Assembly (NCBI RefSeq): GCF_025725645.1
Contig: NZ_CP107007.1
Coordinates: forward strand, 62,001 to 126,000
Length of the DNA stretch: 64,000 nucleotides
Direction of reading: 5' to 3'
Source of the DNA: Halomonas sp. GD1P12
GTDB taxonomy: Bacteria; Pseudomonadota; Gammaproteobacteria; Pseudomonadales; Halomonadaceae
This document shows positions 10,133 to 24,546 of the stretch, in pieces. Below the pieces are notes generated by a model. The model ran no database searches. It was given only the letters and a program-made list of their open reading frames with translations, and was not told where the DNA came from. The position numbers and the translations under genes were made by a program. Every line of letters begins with the position of its first letter. The first letter of the stretch is position 1.

Positions 10133-11482
10133 ATGAACGACACGCTAGAGCGCTGGGGGTCCAAACGCGCCTTTATCCTCGCAATGACCGGGGCGGCGGT
10201 GGGACTTGGCAATATCTGGCGCTTTCCCTATATCGCCGGGGAAAACGGCGGCGCGGCGTTTTTATTGCTGTATATCGCCTTCGTGCTGCTGCTGGGCATT
10301 CCGGTGATGATGGCGGAAATTCTGATCGGCCGCGGCGGGCGCCAAAGCCCGATGCGCTCGCTGGCCACGCTCGCCAGGGCAAGCCAGGCGAGTCCGCGCT
10401 GGCGTTATCTGGGGCTTTTTGGCGCGCTGACCGTCTTCTGCATTCTGTCGTTTTACTCGGTGGTGTCCGGCTGGTCGATCGAATTTCTGGTGGCCTCGAT
10501 CAACGGCACCTTCGAGGGCCAGTCGCCGCAGGCGATTGGCGCCGGCTTCGAGGCCTTTCTGGCCAACCCCTGGCTTCTGGTTTTCAACCACTCGCTGTTT
10601 CTGTTCATCACCATGACCGTGGTCGCCGCCGGCGTGGCCAAGGGTTTGGAGCGGCTGAACAACTTTCTGATGCCGCTTTTGTATCTCCTGCTGCTGGTGC
10701 TGGCGGGCTACGGGGCGAGCACCGACGGTTTCGGCCCGGCGCTTGGCTGGCTCTTTTTGCCCTCTTTTGAAGCAATCACGCCGACGGTGGTGTTTCACGC
10801 CATGGGCCACGCCTTCTTCACCCTGGCGGTGGGCGCCTGCGCGCTGATGGCCTATGGCGCTTACATGCCCGAAGAGCAGAGTCTGACCCGGGCGGCCTTC
10901 GCGGTGGCGCTGCTCGATATCTGCGTGGCGCTATTGGCCGGTATCGCGATTTTCTCCGTCGTGTTCGCCCAGGGGCTCGACCCGGCCCAGGGGCCGGGGC
11001 TGATGTTCGTCACCCTGCCCATCGCCTTCGCCGAGCTGCCTTTTGGCAGCCTCTGGCTCAGTGGCTTTTTCCTGCTGTTGCTGCTGGCGACCTGGACATC
11101 GGCGATCAATCTGGCCGAACCGATGGTCGCCACGCTCACCGGCATGGGCTGGCGGCGGAGTATCAGTACCGCGGCGGTGGCTGTGAGCGTCTGGCTACTC
11201 GGCGTGCTGGCCGCGCTCTCCTTCTCCACGCTTGGCGAGTTCCGCCCGCTTTGGGGGCGCAACGTGTTCGAGCTTTTAAGCTCGATTCCGCCGGATGTCT
11301 TTTTGCCGCTGGGCGGGCTCTTGATCGCCATCTTCGCGGCCTGGGTGTTGCCGGAATCCCTGGCGGTCGAGTCGCTGGGGGCGGGTAGTCGTGGCTACCG
11401 GCTCTGGCGTGCTACGCTTCGCTATATATCGATTCCGTTAACGTTGGTGGTGCTGGTCGGTGGCGTGCTGGCGCTGGGCTGA
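10133..11482 (+). CDS. Na+-dependent neurotransmitter-symporter-family (NSS/SNF) transporter
   Basis: Inner-membrane Na+-coupled symporter of about 449 residues with 11-12 hydrophobic segments. The N-terminus has WGSKRAFILAMTGAAVGLGNIWRFPY, containing the Na+ and substrate-contacting unwound region of TM1 (GLGNIWRFPY). FFTLAVGACALMAYGAY corresponds to TM6, and a TWTSAINLAEP stretch to TM8. The family imports amino acids or related amines; this substrate is not predictable. AGGAG sits six bases before the ATG at 10133, which favours it over the GTG at 10130. It lies 23 bp upstream of the carbonic anhydrase-like gene. Confidence 0.92.
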   Translation: MNDTLERWGSKRAFILAMTGAAVGLGNIWRFPYIAGENGGAAFLLLYIAFVLLLGIPVMMAEILIGRGGRQSPMRSLATLARASQASPRWRYLGLFGALTVFCILSFYSVVSGWSIEFLVASINGTFEGQSPQAIGAGFEAFLANPWLLVFNHSLFLFITMTVVAAGVAKGLERLNNFLMPLLYLLLLVLAGYGASTDGFGPALGWLFLPSFEAITPTVVFHAMGHAFFTLAVGACALMAYGAYMPEEQSLTRAAFAVALLDICVALLAGIAIFSVVFAQGLDPAQGPGLMFVTLPIAFAELPFGSLWLSGFFLLLLLATWTSAINLAEPMVATLTGMGWRRSISTAAVAVSVWLLGVLAALSFSTLGEFRPLWGRNVFELLSSIPPDVFLPLGGLLIAIFAAWVLPESLAVESLGAGSRGYRLWRATLRYISIPLTLVVLVGGVLALG

Positions 11483-11505
11483 CCGACCAGCTTGAAGGAG
11501 CACAC

Positions 11506-12060
11506 ATGAGCAAGGCGTTGAGAGCGTTCAAGGGGCAGAGCCCGCGGTTGGGTGAGCGGGTCTTCATCGACCCGGCGAGCGTCGTGATCGGCGATGTCGT
11601 GCTGGGTGATGACTGCTCGGTCTGGCCGATGACGGTGATTCGCGGCGATATGCACCGTATCCGTATCGGCGCGCGGGTCAGTATCCAGGATGGCAGCGTG
11701 CTGCATATCACCCATGCCAGCGACTTCAATCCGGACGGCTTTGCGCTCACCGTGGGCGATGACGTGACCATCGGCCACAAGGCGCTTTTGCACGGCGCCA
11801 CCCTCGGCAGCCGCATTCTGGTGGGGATGGGCGCGATCGTCATGGACGGCGTGGTGGTCGAAGACGAAGTGATCATCGCCGCCGGCGCCGTGGTGACCCC
11901 GGGCAAAACGCTCGAAAGCGGTCATGTCTACGGCGGCAACCCGGCGAAGGCGCTGCGCCCGCTCAAGGAGAAGGAGCGGGCGTTTTTTACCTATACGGCA
12001 GGCAATTACGTGAAGCTGAAGGATCAGTTTTTGGCCGAACCGGATAACGAATCTGCCTAA
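11506..12060 (+). CDS. Gamma-class carbonic anhydrase-like hexapeptide-repeat protein (YrdA type)
   Basis: A 184-residue left-handed beta-helix protein. It is built of isoleucine/valine-rich hexapeptides (VIGDVVLGDD, VTIGHKALLHGATLG, VLVGMGAIVMDGVVVEDE). The three histidines expected to bind the metal are visible in HITHAS and GHKALLHG. Homologues assemble as trimers; some hydrate CO2, but many YrdA proteins have no proven activity. GAAGGAG precedes the ATG. It probably shares a transcript with the upstream NSS symporter. Confidence 0.88.
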   Translation: MSKALRAFKGQSPRLGERVFIDPASVVIGDVVLGDDCSVWPMTVIRGDMHRIRIGARVSIQDGSVLHITHASDFNPDGFALTVGDDVTIGHKALLHGATLGSRILVGMGAIVMDGVVVEDEVIIAAGAVVTPGKTLESGHVYGGNPAKALRPLKEKERAFFTYTAGNYVKLKDQFLAEPDNESA

Positions 12061-12109
12061 ACGGTTGCCCTGACACTCTTTTTTCTATTCTCAGCGTGTC
12101 GCGCGGGTC

Positions 12110-12115
12110 TATAAT
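12110..12115 (+). promoter_or_regulatory. Consensus -10 element upstream of the YdjM-like gene
   Basis: A perfect TATAAT 36 bp ahead of the ATG at 12151. The region 16-18 bp upstream gives only a poor -35 match, so an activator or another -35 may be involved. Confidence 0.4.
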
Positions 12116-12150
12116 CTGTTAATTTATACAGTTTTATAGGGTGCCGCGGT

Positions 12151-12797
12151 ATGGCGAATTTTCGCACGCACATTACGGTGGCGGCGGCGGGCGGCACGCT
12201 TTTCGCGTACGGGGGCTACCACGCGCAGTGGTGGTCGCCTTCCCAGGCGCTTTTGATGATTGCGCTGGTCGCCTTTGGCGGCATTTTGCCGGATATCGAC
12301 GCCGACCGCTCCAAGTCCATCCGTTTGATTTTCAACCTGCTTTCGGTGCCCTCGCTGGTGCTCGGCGTACTGCTTTTGCAGCCGTGGCTGGCGCCGGGCA
12401 TGCTGCTCGTTGCCTGCGGCGGCATCTATTTTGGCGTGCGCTATCTGGCGAGTATTCTGTTTTCCAAACTCACCGTGCACCGCGGTATCTGGCACTCCTT
12501 AATGGCCGCGGCGCTCTGCGCCGGCGCCACCGCCGCGCTCAGCTTTAATGCGCTGATGCAGCCGCCCTGGATCGCCTGGTCCCACGGCGCCTCGGTGCTG
12601 CTGGGGTTTCTCATCCATTTGGGGCTCGACGAGCTGTTTAGCGTCGATTTGGAAGGGGCGCGGCTCAAGCGCTCCTTCGGCACGGCGCTAAAACTCGGCG
12701 ATAGCCGCCGGCCGGTCTCCAATCTGTTGATGCTGATCGCGCTGTTGACTCTGATGCCCTGGGTGCCGCCCTGGGGGGTGCTGGGCGAGCTTTTGCA

Positions 12798-12822
<25 letters not shown>
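12151..12822 (+). CDS. YdjM-like inner-membrane metal-dependent hydrolase family protein (DUF457)
   Basis: A 223-residue polytopic membrane protein. Conserved polar motifs between helices include the early HITVAAAGG, GGILPDIDADRS and HRGIWHSL, which in this family supply putative metal ligands (His, Asp). At least four hydrophobic segments are seen, at about residues 35-55, 65-95, 115-135 and 195-215. No substrate is known for the family; the hydrolase name rests on motif similarity. Its last 25 bp overlap the 3' end of the convergent dctD gene. Confidence 0.8.
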
Positions 12823-14172
<1,350 letters not shown>

Positions 14173-14180
<8 letters not shown>

Positions 14181-16083
14181 GGCGGCTCTCCAACGGTTGA
14201 GCGGGCGGTTCGACGGGCGGCTCACCGGCGGCGAGGGTAAGCGTAAAACACGCGCCGCGGTCGGTATTGCTGGCCACGAGGCTGCCGCCTAAATCCTTCA
14301 TGATACGCGAAGAGATCGAAAGGCCGAGTCCCAAGCCACTGCCCGGCGCCCGGGTGGTGAAAAAGGGCTCGAAGATGTGCGTTAGGTGCTCTTCGTCGAT
14401 ACCGGGGCCGTTATCCTCGACGCGAATCTGCACGACGTCGCCTTCACTCCCGGCGCTGAGTATCAGCCTGGGCGCTGGCTGGCCGCTGGTGGCCTGCAGG
14501 GCGTTGCCGATCAGGTTGACCAGCACCTGCTCCAGACGTACCAGGTCTCCAACGACCCAGAGCGGTTCGGCGGGCATCGTCTGGATCACCTCGGTGTGGC
14601 TTTCGCGCAGGCGGTTTTGAAACAGGCGAAGCGCGTACTCGGCGCAGGTTTGAACGGCGATGCTTTCATGGCGCTCGCTGCTCTTGCGCGAGAACTGGCG
14701 CAACTGAGCGCTGATCTCCGCCATGCGCTCGGTCAGCTCGACGATCTGACCAAGGTTGGCATCGGCCTGCTCGGTGCGGGCCAGCTCGATGAAGCGCCGG
14801 GCGTTTTCGGCGTAGGCACGAATCGCCGCCAGCGGCTGGTTGAGTTCGTGGTTGATGCCGGCCGCCAGCTGGCCCAGAACGGCCAGCTTCGCGGCCTGCA
14901 CCAGCTCGTCCTGAGTCTGGCGCAGGCTCGCTTCGGCGCGCAGACGCTCGTCGATCTCGCTGGAGAGGCGCTGGTTACTAGCCACCAGGTCGCGGGTACG
15001 CCGCGCCACGCTGACCTCGAGCTCGTCGCGCACCCGGGCAAGCGTCTGTCGCTCACGCTCGGCGAACGCCTCGCGCTCCCGGCGCAGCCGCCAGCGCTGC
15101 CAGCCCACGCCGCCGCCAAGCACCAGTAATCCATACAGCCCGCCCGCCATCAGCGCGGCGATCCACTGCGCGCGTGCAACCGGGGTCAGCGGTTTGAGGA
15201 TATGCATCTGCCAGCCGAATTCGGCGATGGTGTGGGTCAGGCTCAGGTAGTGCTCGCCCGTCAGCGGGCCTTGCTCGAAGCTGACTTGCCGGCCGTTGGC
15301 GTTATCGTCAGCGTCCACGCGAATGCCAGAGTAGTTCAATGGCTCCATGGCGTAGCGTCGGGTGCGTCTTAGCATGCCTCGCTCGGCAACATCGAGCGGA
15401 TAGAGCGCGCTCATGCGAAGCTCCGGGCGGCTGGCCATGAAGATGATGTCGTCGCCATCGGTGACGAAAAGCTCGGCATCCTGCTCCGCCCAGCTCTGCT
15501 CGACCTCGTCGAGCAGTACCTTGATCACGATCACTCCATCCGGGGTGGCGTCCGGGGCGGTATCGTCCAGCCAAACCGGCGCTGAAAAGAAGTAGCCGCG
15601 CTCGAGCGACTGGGTGCCCAGCCCGAAAAAGCGTCCGGGCTGGCCATTCATGGCTTGGGTGTAGTAGCTACGAAACGAATAGTTGTGGCCGATGAAGGTG
15701 TTGGGGCGGTGCCAGTTGCTGGCGGCCAGGGTGGTGCCTTCTCTATCCAGCAGATAGACGTCGGATACCCCCGCGGTAAAGCGAAACCGATCCAGCAGCA
15801 TGTTGAGCGGCATGGGGTTCTGGCTTTGCGGCGAGGCGAGAAAGCGGCGCACGGCTTCACGGGTGGCCAGCATTGGAGGCAAATAGTCAAAGCGCAGCAG
15901 ATAGCCTTGGAGGTTGGCTGCCGACAGGCGCAGCTCGTTTTCGGCGTCTTCTTCCAGCTCGCCGAGCGCGCGCACCCGGGCAAACTCGGCGGCCTGCCAC
16001 ATACCGACCACCAGCCCCAGCAGAAGCGCCAGAATCCAAACGAGGCGCCTGCGGCTCGAAGAAAAAAGCGGTGAGTGAGTCAT
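14173..16083 (-). CDS. dctB: C4-dicarboxylate-type sensor histidine kinase DctB
   Basis: Membrane sensor kinase of about 636 residues. TM1 is at residues 14-34, followed by a large periplasmic sensor (about 250 residues, with DctB-like features such as FDYLPPML and NWHRPNTFIGHNYSFRSYY, consistent with a double-PAS/Cache fold). TM2 is near residue 300, then a coiled coil. The H-box is GINHELNQPLAAIRAYAENA, followed by N, G1 and G2 boxes (NLIGNALQAT, VEDNGPGID, GSGLGLGLS). It phosphorylates the co-encoded DctD. The ATG at 16083 is preceded by AGGCGAGG; an upstream in-frame start would place 21 residues before the signal-anchor. No dctA or dctPQM gene adjoins it. Confidence 0.92.
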
Positions 16084-16217
16084 GAGCCTCGCCTTTAACG
16101 GGAGAGCGCCAAGGTTATGGGGTTTAACCAGAGCGCTCAATACCATAAAGGTGGATACCGTTTGAGGGTGTAGAAGGGGGAAGTTGACGTCGTTTTCACC
16201 TGCAGTCGAAAAACCGC

Positions 16218-16246
16218 TTGCACTCGCCCCGGCAAATCCGTAAAGT
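16218..16246 (+). promoter_or_regulatory. rRNA operon promoter P1 (candidate)
   Basis: TTGCAC, 17-bp spacer, TAAAGT, about 400 bp before 16S. The -35 match is moderate; the A-rich stretch immediately upstream could act as an UP element. Confidence 0.5.
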
Positions 16247-16374
16247 ACGCATCCGCTGCCGGGGACGCCAAGCGTTTCCAGCGGTGGATAAAGGTGAAAA
16301 CCTTCGGTTTGTCAGGAAGTTAGAGCACTGTTCGGCAGGTTTGAATGGCTCGCTTCACTCGCTGAAATCAGCGG

Positions 16375-16402
16375 TTGACAAATTCACCGGAATGCGTAGA
16401 AT
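16375..16402 (+). promoter_or_regulatory. rRNA operon promoter P2
   Basis: A perfect TTGACA, 16-bp spacer and TAGAAT (five of six), followed by a GC-containing discriminator, about 250 bp upstream of 16S. Confidence 0.8.
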
Positions 16403-16454
16403 ACGCCTTCCTCGACGGGCAAGCGGTTCAGGTCATCGAACGGTTCGTCGAACA

Positions 16455-16467
16455 GCTCTTTAACAAT
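16455..16467 (+). promoter_or_regulatory. boxA antitermination site in the rRNA leader
   Basis: GCTCTTTAACAAT, identical to the E. coli rrn boxA core, at which NusB/S10 assemble the rRNA antitermination complex. A second copy lies in the 16S-23S spacer. Confidence 0.85.
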
Positions 16468-16468
16468 T

Positions 16469-16488
16469 TGATCAGGCAATTCATGTGG
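16469..16488 (+). other. 5' arm of the 16S rRNA processing stem
   Basis: TGATCAGGCAATTCA pairs perfectly over 15 bases with 18220-18234 beyond the 16S 3' end, and the pairing continues after a bulge. This is the expected RNase III precursor stem. Confidence 0.8.
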
Positions 16489-16650
16489 GCGTTTGCCGAT
16501 GAGGGTGACAAGTCACCTTATATCAAGGCAGACGAACACAGCGATACCTTTCGAGGTATCACGGTAAATTCGTTTGAACCTTGAGCCAGGATTGATTCGC
16601 CTCTGCGTCATGTCTTCGTATGTGGGGCAGGCAAGAATCACACTGATTTT

Positions 16651-18185
<1,535 letters not shown>

Positions 18186-18467
18186 AACGATGCGTCATCC
18201 TCGCGGTAAACGTCCACAATGAATTGCCTGATCAGATGCTGTTGATGAGCAGTGACAAGCCAGACGCCACGCGTTGTCTTGTCACTGCTTATGGCAGTCG
18301 CTCTTTAACAATGTATATCATGCTGACAGTATCGAATGACGATACGGTGACATGAGCTTCGGCTCCTGTAATCGTGACGTGATCTCGATACGCAATTGTT
18401 TTGTGATACGTCTCAAGCGTATCCGGCAATCGTTGTCATTGCGGGCCCGGACTCCTTCGGGTTATAG
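18186..18467 (+). other. 16S-23S spacer without tRNA genes
   Basis: About 282 nt. No tRNA cloverleaf (no Ile, Ala or Glu tRNA signature) is present. It contains the 3' arm of the 16S processing stem (18220-18234), an 11-bp hairpin (18249-18259 with 18278-18288), a second boxA (GCTCTTTAACAAT, 18300-18312) and the 5' arm of the 23S processing stem near 18441-18475. Confidence 0.8.
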
Positions 18468-21357
<2,890 letters not shown>

Positions 21358-21484
21358 TAACACCCAAGGGGTTCGGCCCGCAGTGACAACGAAGCAAGAA
21401 CCGGATACGCACGAGCATGAAGCGAAAGGCTTCATGTCGAACGGGACGATCACGAAACCGTCAGCCGATATACATTGAAAGTTA

Positions 21485-21602
21485 CGCCTGACGACCATGG
21501 CTTGCGTGAACCACCCGATCCCTTGCCGAACTCGGAAGTGAAACCGCAACGCGCCGATGGTAGTGTGGGGTCTCCCCATGCGAGAGTAGGTTATCGTCAG
21601 GC
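21485..21602 (+). rRNA. rrf: 5S ribosomal RNA
   Basis: About 118 nt. The terminal helix pairs GCCTGACGA with TCGTCAGGC, and the core contains CCGAACTCGGAAGTGAAAC and GATGGTAGTGTGGGGTCTCC. It follows 23S by about 127 bp; no tRNA lies between them or after it. Confidence 0.95.
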
Positions 21603-21617
21603 ACCTATTGTGCAGAG

Positions 21618-21642
21618 AACCCGGCCCCTGGCCGGGTTTTTT
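21618..21642 (+). terminator. rRNA operon terminator 1
   Basis: AACCCGGCC/GGCCGGGTT hairpin with a three-base loop followed by a run of T residues, 16 bp after 5S. Confidence 0.9.
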
Positions 21643-21682
21643 GTGTGCGCGAGAAAAGGGCAGCGGCGTATGAGGACCCCCG

Positions 21683-21754
21683 TGCGAGAGTACCGGGACG
21701 CCGGTCGCCGGGGCGCCGGTCGCCGGGACGCCGGTCGGGTTATCGTCAGGCACC
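21683..21754 (+). pseudogene. Partial 5S rRNA 3' end interrupted by three 15-bp repeats
   Basis: TGCGAGAGTA and GGTTATCGTCAGGCACC, contiguous in the intact 5S (21579-21605), recur here separated by exactly 45 bp. The insert is three units of CCGGG(A/G)CGCCGGTCG at 21693-21707, 21708-21722 and 21723-21737. No 5' two-thirds of 5S is present, so this is a remnant rather than a gene. Confidence 0.8.
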
Positions 21755-21765
21755 CATCCCGAAAC

Positions 21766-21798
21766 ATCCCCCGTCTCCCCGAGGCGGGGGATTTTTTT
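21766..21798 (+). terminator. rRNA operon terminator 2
   Basis: ATCCCCCG...CGGGGGAT hairpin followed by seven T residues, positioned after the 5S remnant as terminator 1 is after the intact 5S. The following TGCGCGAGAAAA also repeats the bases after terminator 1. Confidence 0.85.
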
Positions 21799-21951
21799 AT
21801 GCGCGAGAAAAATAAACCAGCCGATGGCGAGCAGTGGGACTCGTTGACTACCCTGGCGGCGTGGGTGCGCCGCATTGCTGGCTGACGCCTGCTTCTGCTG
21901 GAGGTAAGGCATACCATGCAGATTTCAGTCCTGCCATTGATTTTTCCCCTA

Positions 21952-22692
21952 CTACCACTCGATGGGCTTTCCAGCCCAATCCCAAAAGCTGCCGGTGTCT
22001 TGGGGCGTGCGCTGATCGATGACCTTCAAAAGGCTTTCGGCGACGAAAGTGGGCGTAAAGAGTTTATCCTCGGGTACGCGTGCCTGAAATGGCTCGGAAA
22101 GCGACGTATCGGTCGTGCCAGGGTGCAGGCAGAGAACGATGGCCTGCTTGTTGAGCCGGCCCAGTTCGATGGAGGCGGTTTTCATCAGCATATTGTGCGC
22201 GGCCTTGCTGGCACGATAGCTGTACCAACCGCCGAAACCATTGTCGCTGATCGAGCCGACGCGTGCCGACAGGCTGGCCACGATGGTGGGGTGTGAGCCC
22301 TTGAGTGAATCGTTGAGTACCGACAACAGTCGGAGCGGGGTCGCGGCGTTGACGTGCATGACGTGAGCGAAGGCCTCGGCATCGAACTGCTCCAGCCGCT
22401 TTTCCGGCTGAACGCCGTGCTCATCATCGTGCAGTACGCCAACCGTATTGAAGAGAAGATGAAGCGGGCGCCCTTCGATCTCGGCGGCCAGCGCATCGAG
22501 TCCTGATTGAGTCGTGATATCGGCAGCGAGTGAGGTAACGCGCACATCGTCGATATCGGTATCGCGGCGGCTAACGGCAATGATGCTACCAACATGGGTC
22601 GAATCGAGAAGCGCTTTGATCAGCGCGTGACCGATCCCGCCATTGGCGCCGGTGATGACCGCAGTAAACTTTTCAGGTAGATGATCGAGCAT
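21952..22692 (-). CDS. Short-chain dehydrogenase/reductase (C-factor-like SDR)
   Basis: A 246-residue NAD(P)-binding Rossmann protein. The cofactor motif TGANGGIG lies at residues 14-21, with an LLFNTVG segment in place of the usual NNAG, a catalytic Ser in LSARVGS, and YRASKAA (the YxxxK catalytic pair). The small size and lack of extra domains place it with the classical SDRs; the CsgA/C-factor subgroup is suggested by layout only and the substrate is unknown. AGGAAG precedes the ATG. It stands between the rRNA operon and the flagellar cluster and looks independent of both. Confidence 0.85.
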   Translation of the reverse strand: MLDHLPEKFTAVITGANGGIGHALIKALLDSTHVGSIIAVSRRDTDIDDVRVTSLAADITTQSGLDALAAEIEGRPLHLLFNTVGVLHDDEHGVQPEKRLEQFDAEAFAHVMHVNAATPLRLLSVLNDSLKGSHPTIVASLSARVGSISDNGFGGWYSYRASKAAHNMLMKTASIELGRLNKQAIVLCLHPGTTDTSLSEPFQARVPEDKLFTPTFVAESLLKVIDQRTPQDTGSFWDWAGKPIEW

Positions 22693-22806
22693 TCGACACT
22701 TCCTTGTAGAATGTGAGCATTCTCATTGAAGCGTCTTGTACAGGATTTGTCTATTGACGGGCGCGTAGAGAAGGAGGGCTTGAAAACAGGAGCGTAGGAA
22801 AAAGTA

Positions 22807-23256
22807 TCAGGCAGAGGTGTTGAGGCGACTCGACTGTGCCTGGTTGCGCCCATTGGGCTGGTAAAGCGTTTTCTCGGCAATTTGCTGAATGTAGTTCAAC
22901 ATGTCCTGGTTGTGCTTCATGCGTACCGTGAGCATCTGGCCCGTCAGCGCGTTCATGCGCCCGGCGCGCTCGCTTTTGTCCAGAAAGCGCTCCCAGCTGT
23001 CCTGACAGCCGGCATCCGACGCGGCCTTGAAGGCGCCGTTAGCATCATCGTCGTAACCCAAACGGTTCTGAGTCGTGCGACGCAGAGTTTCCATGCGCTC
23101 CAACGCACCCAACACCGTTTGCTTGGACTCGGCGAGCGTGGCAAGCGCTTCACCGTCGATATCCCCTTGTGTCAGCAGCTGCTGCTCTTTGGCGAGTAGC
23201 TCCAGAAGCTCGTCCAGACGCTGATGCTGATCGAAAAGCAAACGGGAAAGACTCAT
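22807..23256 (-). CDS. flgN: Flagellar export chaperone FlgN
   Basis: Cytoplasmic helical chaperone for the hook-junction proteins FlgK and FlgL. It has 149 residues (about 140 in Salmonella), is heptad-rich and almost entirely charged or helical, with the leucine-rich N-terminus LDELLELLAKEQQLLTQGD typical of FlgN. It lies 6 bp downstream of flgM and is transcribed with it from the sigma-28 promoter at 23594. Its clients are encoded on the opposite strand at 31940-34836. Confidence 0.85.
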   Translation of the reverse strand: MSLSRLLFDQHQRLDELLELLAKEQQLLTQGDIDGEALATLAESKQTVLGALERMETLRRTTQNRLGYDDDANGAFKAASDAGCQDSWERFLDKSERAGRMNALTGQMLTVRMKHNQDMLNYIQQIAEKTLYQPNGRNQAQSSRLNTSA

Positions 23257-23262
23257 AAGCGA

Positions 23263-23526
23263 TTACTCTTTGAGCTGAGCGATCAGGCCATCGGCAATAC
23301 GGTCGGCGCGAATCTCGAGACGCCCTTCGCGAATAGCGTCGCGAATTTCATCCACTCGAGCCATATCGATGTCCTGGGAGTCGTCCATGTGCATCTGGCT
23401 TAAGCGCGTGGACTCGCGAGTGGTACTGCCTTCCGGCGACGACTGTGTGCCGCCGACTTTTTGCGTGTCGTCACGCTGCTGCGTCTGATTGGTGCGCAGC
23501 AGCGGATTCAGGTTATCAATTTTCAC
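23263..23526 (-). CDS. flgM: Anti-sigma-28 factor FlgM
   Basis: Holds FliA (sigma-28) inactive until the hook-basal body is complete, then is exported. It has 87 residues: the N-terminal half is polar and disordered, and the conserved C-terminal FliA-binding helices are MARVDEIRDAIREGRLEI and ADRIADGLI. The start is GTG at 23526 with GAGGG upstream. The gene has its own sigma-28 promoter, which gives the usual autoregulatory loop. fliA itself is not in the window. Confidence 0.88.
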   Translation of the reverse strand: MKIDNLNPLLRTNQTQQRDDTQKVGGTQSSPEGSTTRESTRLSQMHMDDSQDIDMARVDEIRDAIREGRLEIRADRIADGLIAQLKE

Positions 23527-23593
23527 GTTGTGTGGCCCTCATCGTCAACGTTGAAGCGCTCTAAACGCCATCGCTCTATGCCGTTATAAAGAG

Positions 23594-23619
23594 TATCGGC
23601 GCGCTTGGAGAGGACTTTA
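23594..23619 (-). promoter_or_regulatory. Sigma-28 (FliA) promoter for flgMN
   Basis: On the minus strand: TAAA (23616-23619), exactly 15 bases, GCCGATA (23594-23600). It lies about 70 bp upstream of the flgM start and immediately after the flgA stop. Confidence 0.88.
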
Positions 23620-23628
23620 GACATTGAC

Positions 23629-24354
23629 TCAAAAATCTACGGTGACAGTGCCATCGCCGGTAATGCGGGCGGTCACGAGTTCGCGCGTATCGAAGCGCAC
23701 ACGTATCCGAGCATTCAGGGCGCCGCCTTCGAGCGCCTCGCCTTCACGTGAAATACGAAACCCCGAGCCCTGCGCTATGACCGTGACGCGCTCGCCGCGT
23801 TCCACCATTTCCGGTGCCTTTAACGCGTGCGCCTGAAAGGCGTCGCCGCTTCGGATAGGGCGCTGCGTTACCATGCCAATGATAGCATTTTCGTCGGTCA
23901 GTGCGTTGCCTGCAAGATCGCCCAGGCTGCCCTGGCGCTGAGTCACCATGGCGGGCGTGATCATGGTATTGCGCGCGATATCCTGAGCGGCCACCGTGTA
24001 GCTTCCCATGACGTCGACCTGAGCCTGCATGTAGCGTACCTGCCGGCGCGCTTCGCCGCAGCGCACCCCCACCGACACGCGCCCTAAAGGCGCCTGGCCT
24101 GCATTGGGCAGAAAGGGCTCTGGCGCAATGCAGGTCGCCAAGTGGGGCGAGGGTGGGGCCACATCGATCACCACTTCCTGGCCAAGCGTTTGCGCCTGCT
24201 GATAGAGAAAGTTCTGCACCGTTTCGACCAGCGCCTGGTCCTGCGCTCTGGCCAATCCTCCCCAAACGATGGAAAGAACGGCGATCAAGCAAAGCGCTAA
24301 CGCGCGGGCCCACCGTGGGCGCGCCAGAGACGGCGAATAGGGCATGTGAGTCAT
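23629..24354 (-). CDS. flgA: Flagellar P-ring assembly chaperone FlgA
   Basis: Periplasmic chaperone for P-ring formation by FlgI. It has 241 residues with a Sec signal peptide (hydrophobic at about 18-35, cleavage after LARAQ). The C-terminal SAF-like region includes QDIARNTMITPAMV and IRSGDAFQAHALKAPEMVERG, followed by ITGDGTVTVDF. It is the first gene of flgA-flgM-flgN and divergent from flgB. An ATG nine bases inside is an alternative start; neither has a strong ribosome site. Confidence 0.88.
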   Translation of the reverse strand: MTHMPYSPSLARPRWARALALCLIAVLSIVWGGLARAQDQALVETVQNFLYQQAQTLGQEVVIDVAPPSPHLATCIAPEPFLPNAGQAPLGRVSVGVRCGEARRQVRYMQAQVDVMGSYTVAAQDIARNTMITPAMVTQRQGSLGDLAGNALTDENAIIGMVTQRPIRSGDAFQAHALKAPEMVERGERVTVIAQGSGFRISREGEALEGGALNARIRVRFDTRELVTARITGDGTVTVDF

Positions 24355-24546
24355 CGCTCGAGCAGGAGAGTGGCTGGGCCTTCAGACAGTAGCCGGTAAC
24401 CAAAAGCTTAATTCAAATGCTTTTCTCGAATCATGCGAAATGATGGGGTAAACGGCATTTGTTCCATGCTTTAGGCTGATGCTGCCTTCCCTATTATTCA
24501 CCCTCAGAAATGTCCGAATTATCTTTGCCTCGCCAATGGGGGATGC
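24355..24546. other. Divergent flgA/flgB control region
   Basis: A 192-bp, comparatively AT-rich gap between the divergent flgA and flgB starts. By position it should carry the early FlhDC-dependent class II promoters of both operons; no clean FlhDC box or sigma-54 site could be picked out by eye. Confidence 0.4.

Larger units (their letters stand above)
16084..16650. other. dctB-rrs intergenic region: rRNA operon leader
   Basis: The stretch carries no protein gene. The first 130 bp hold nothing recognised. The remainder carries two tandem promoters, boxA and the 5' arm of the 16S processing stem, each listed separately. Confidence 0.8.

Noticed and set aside
21475..21885. Open frame spanning 5S, both terminators and the 15-bp repeats
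   Set aside because: Covers structural RNA and terminators; the repetitive RRDAG-like translation comes from the minisatellite.
21799..21885. 28-codon frame after the second terminator
   Set aside because: Too short, no ribosome site and no similarity recognised.
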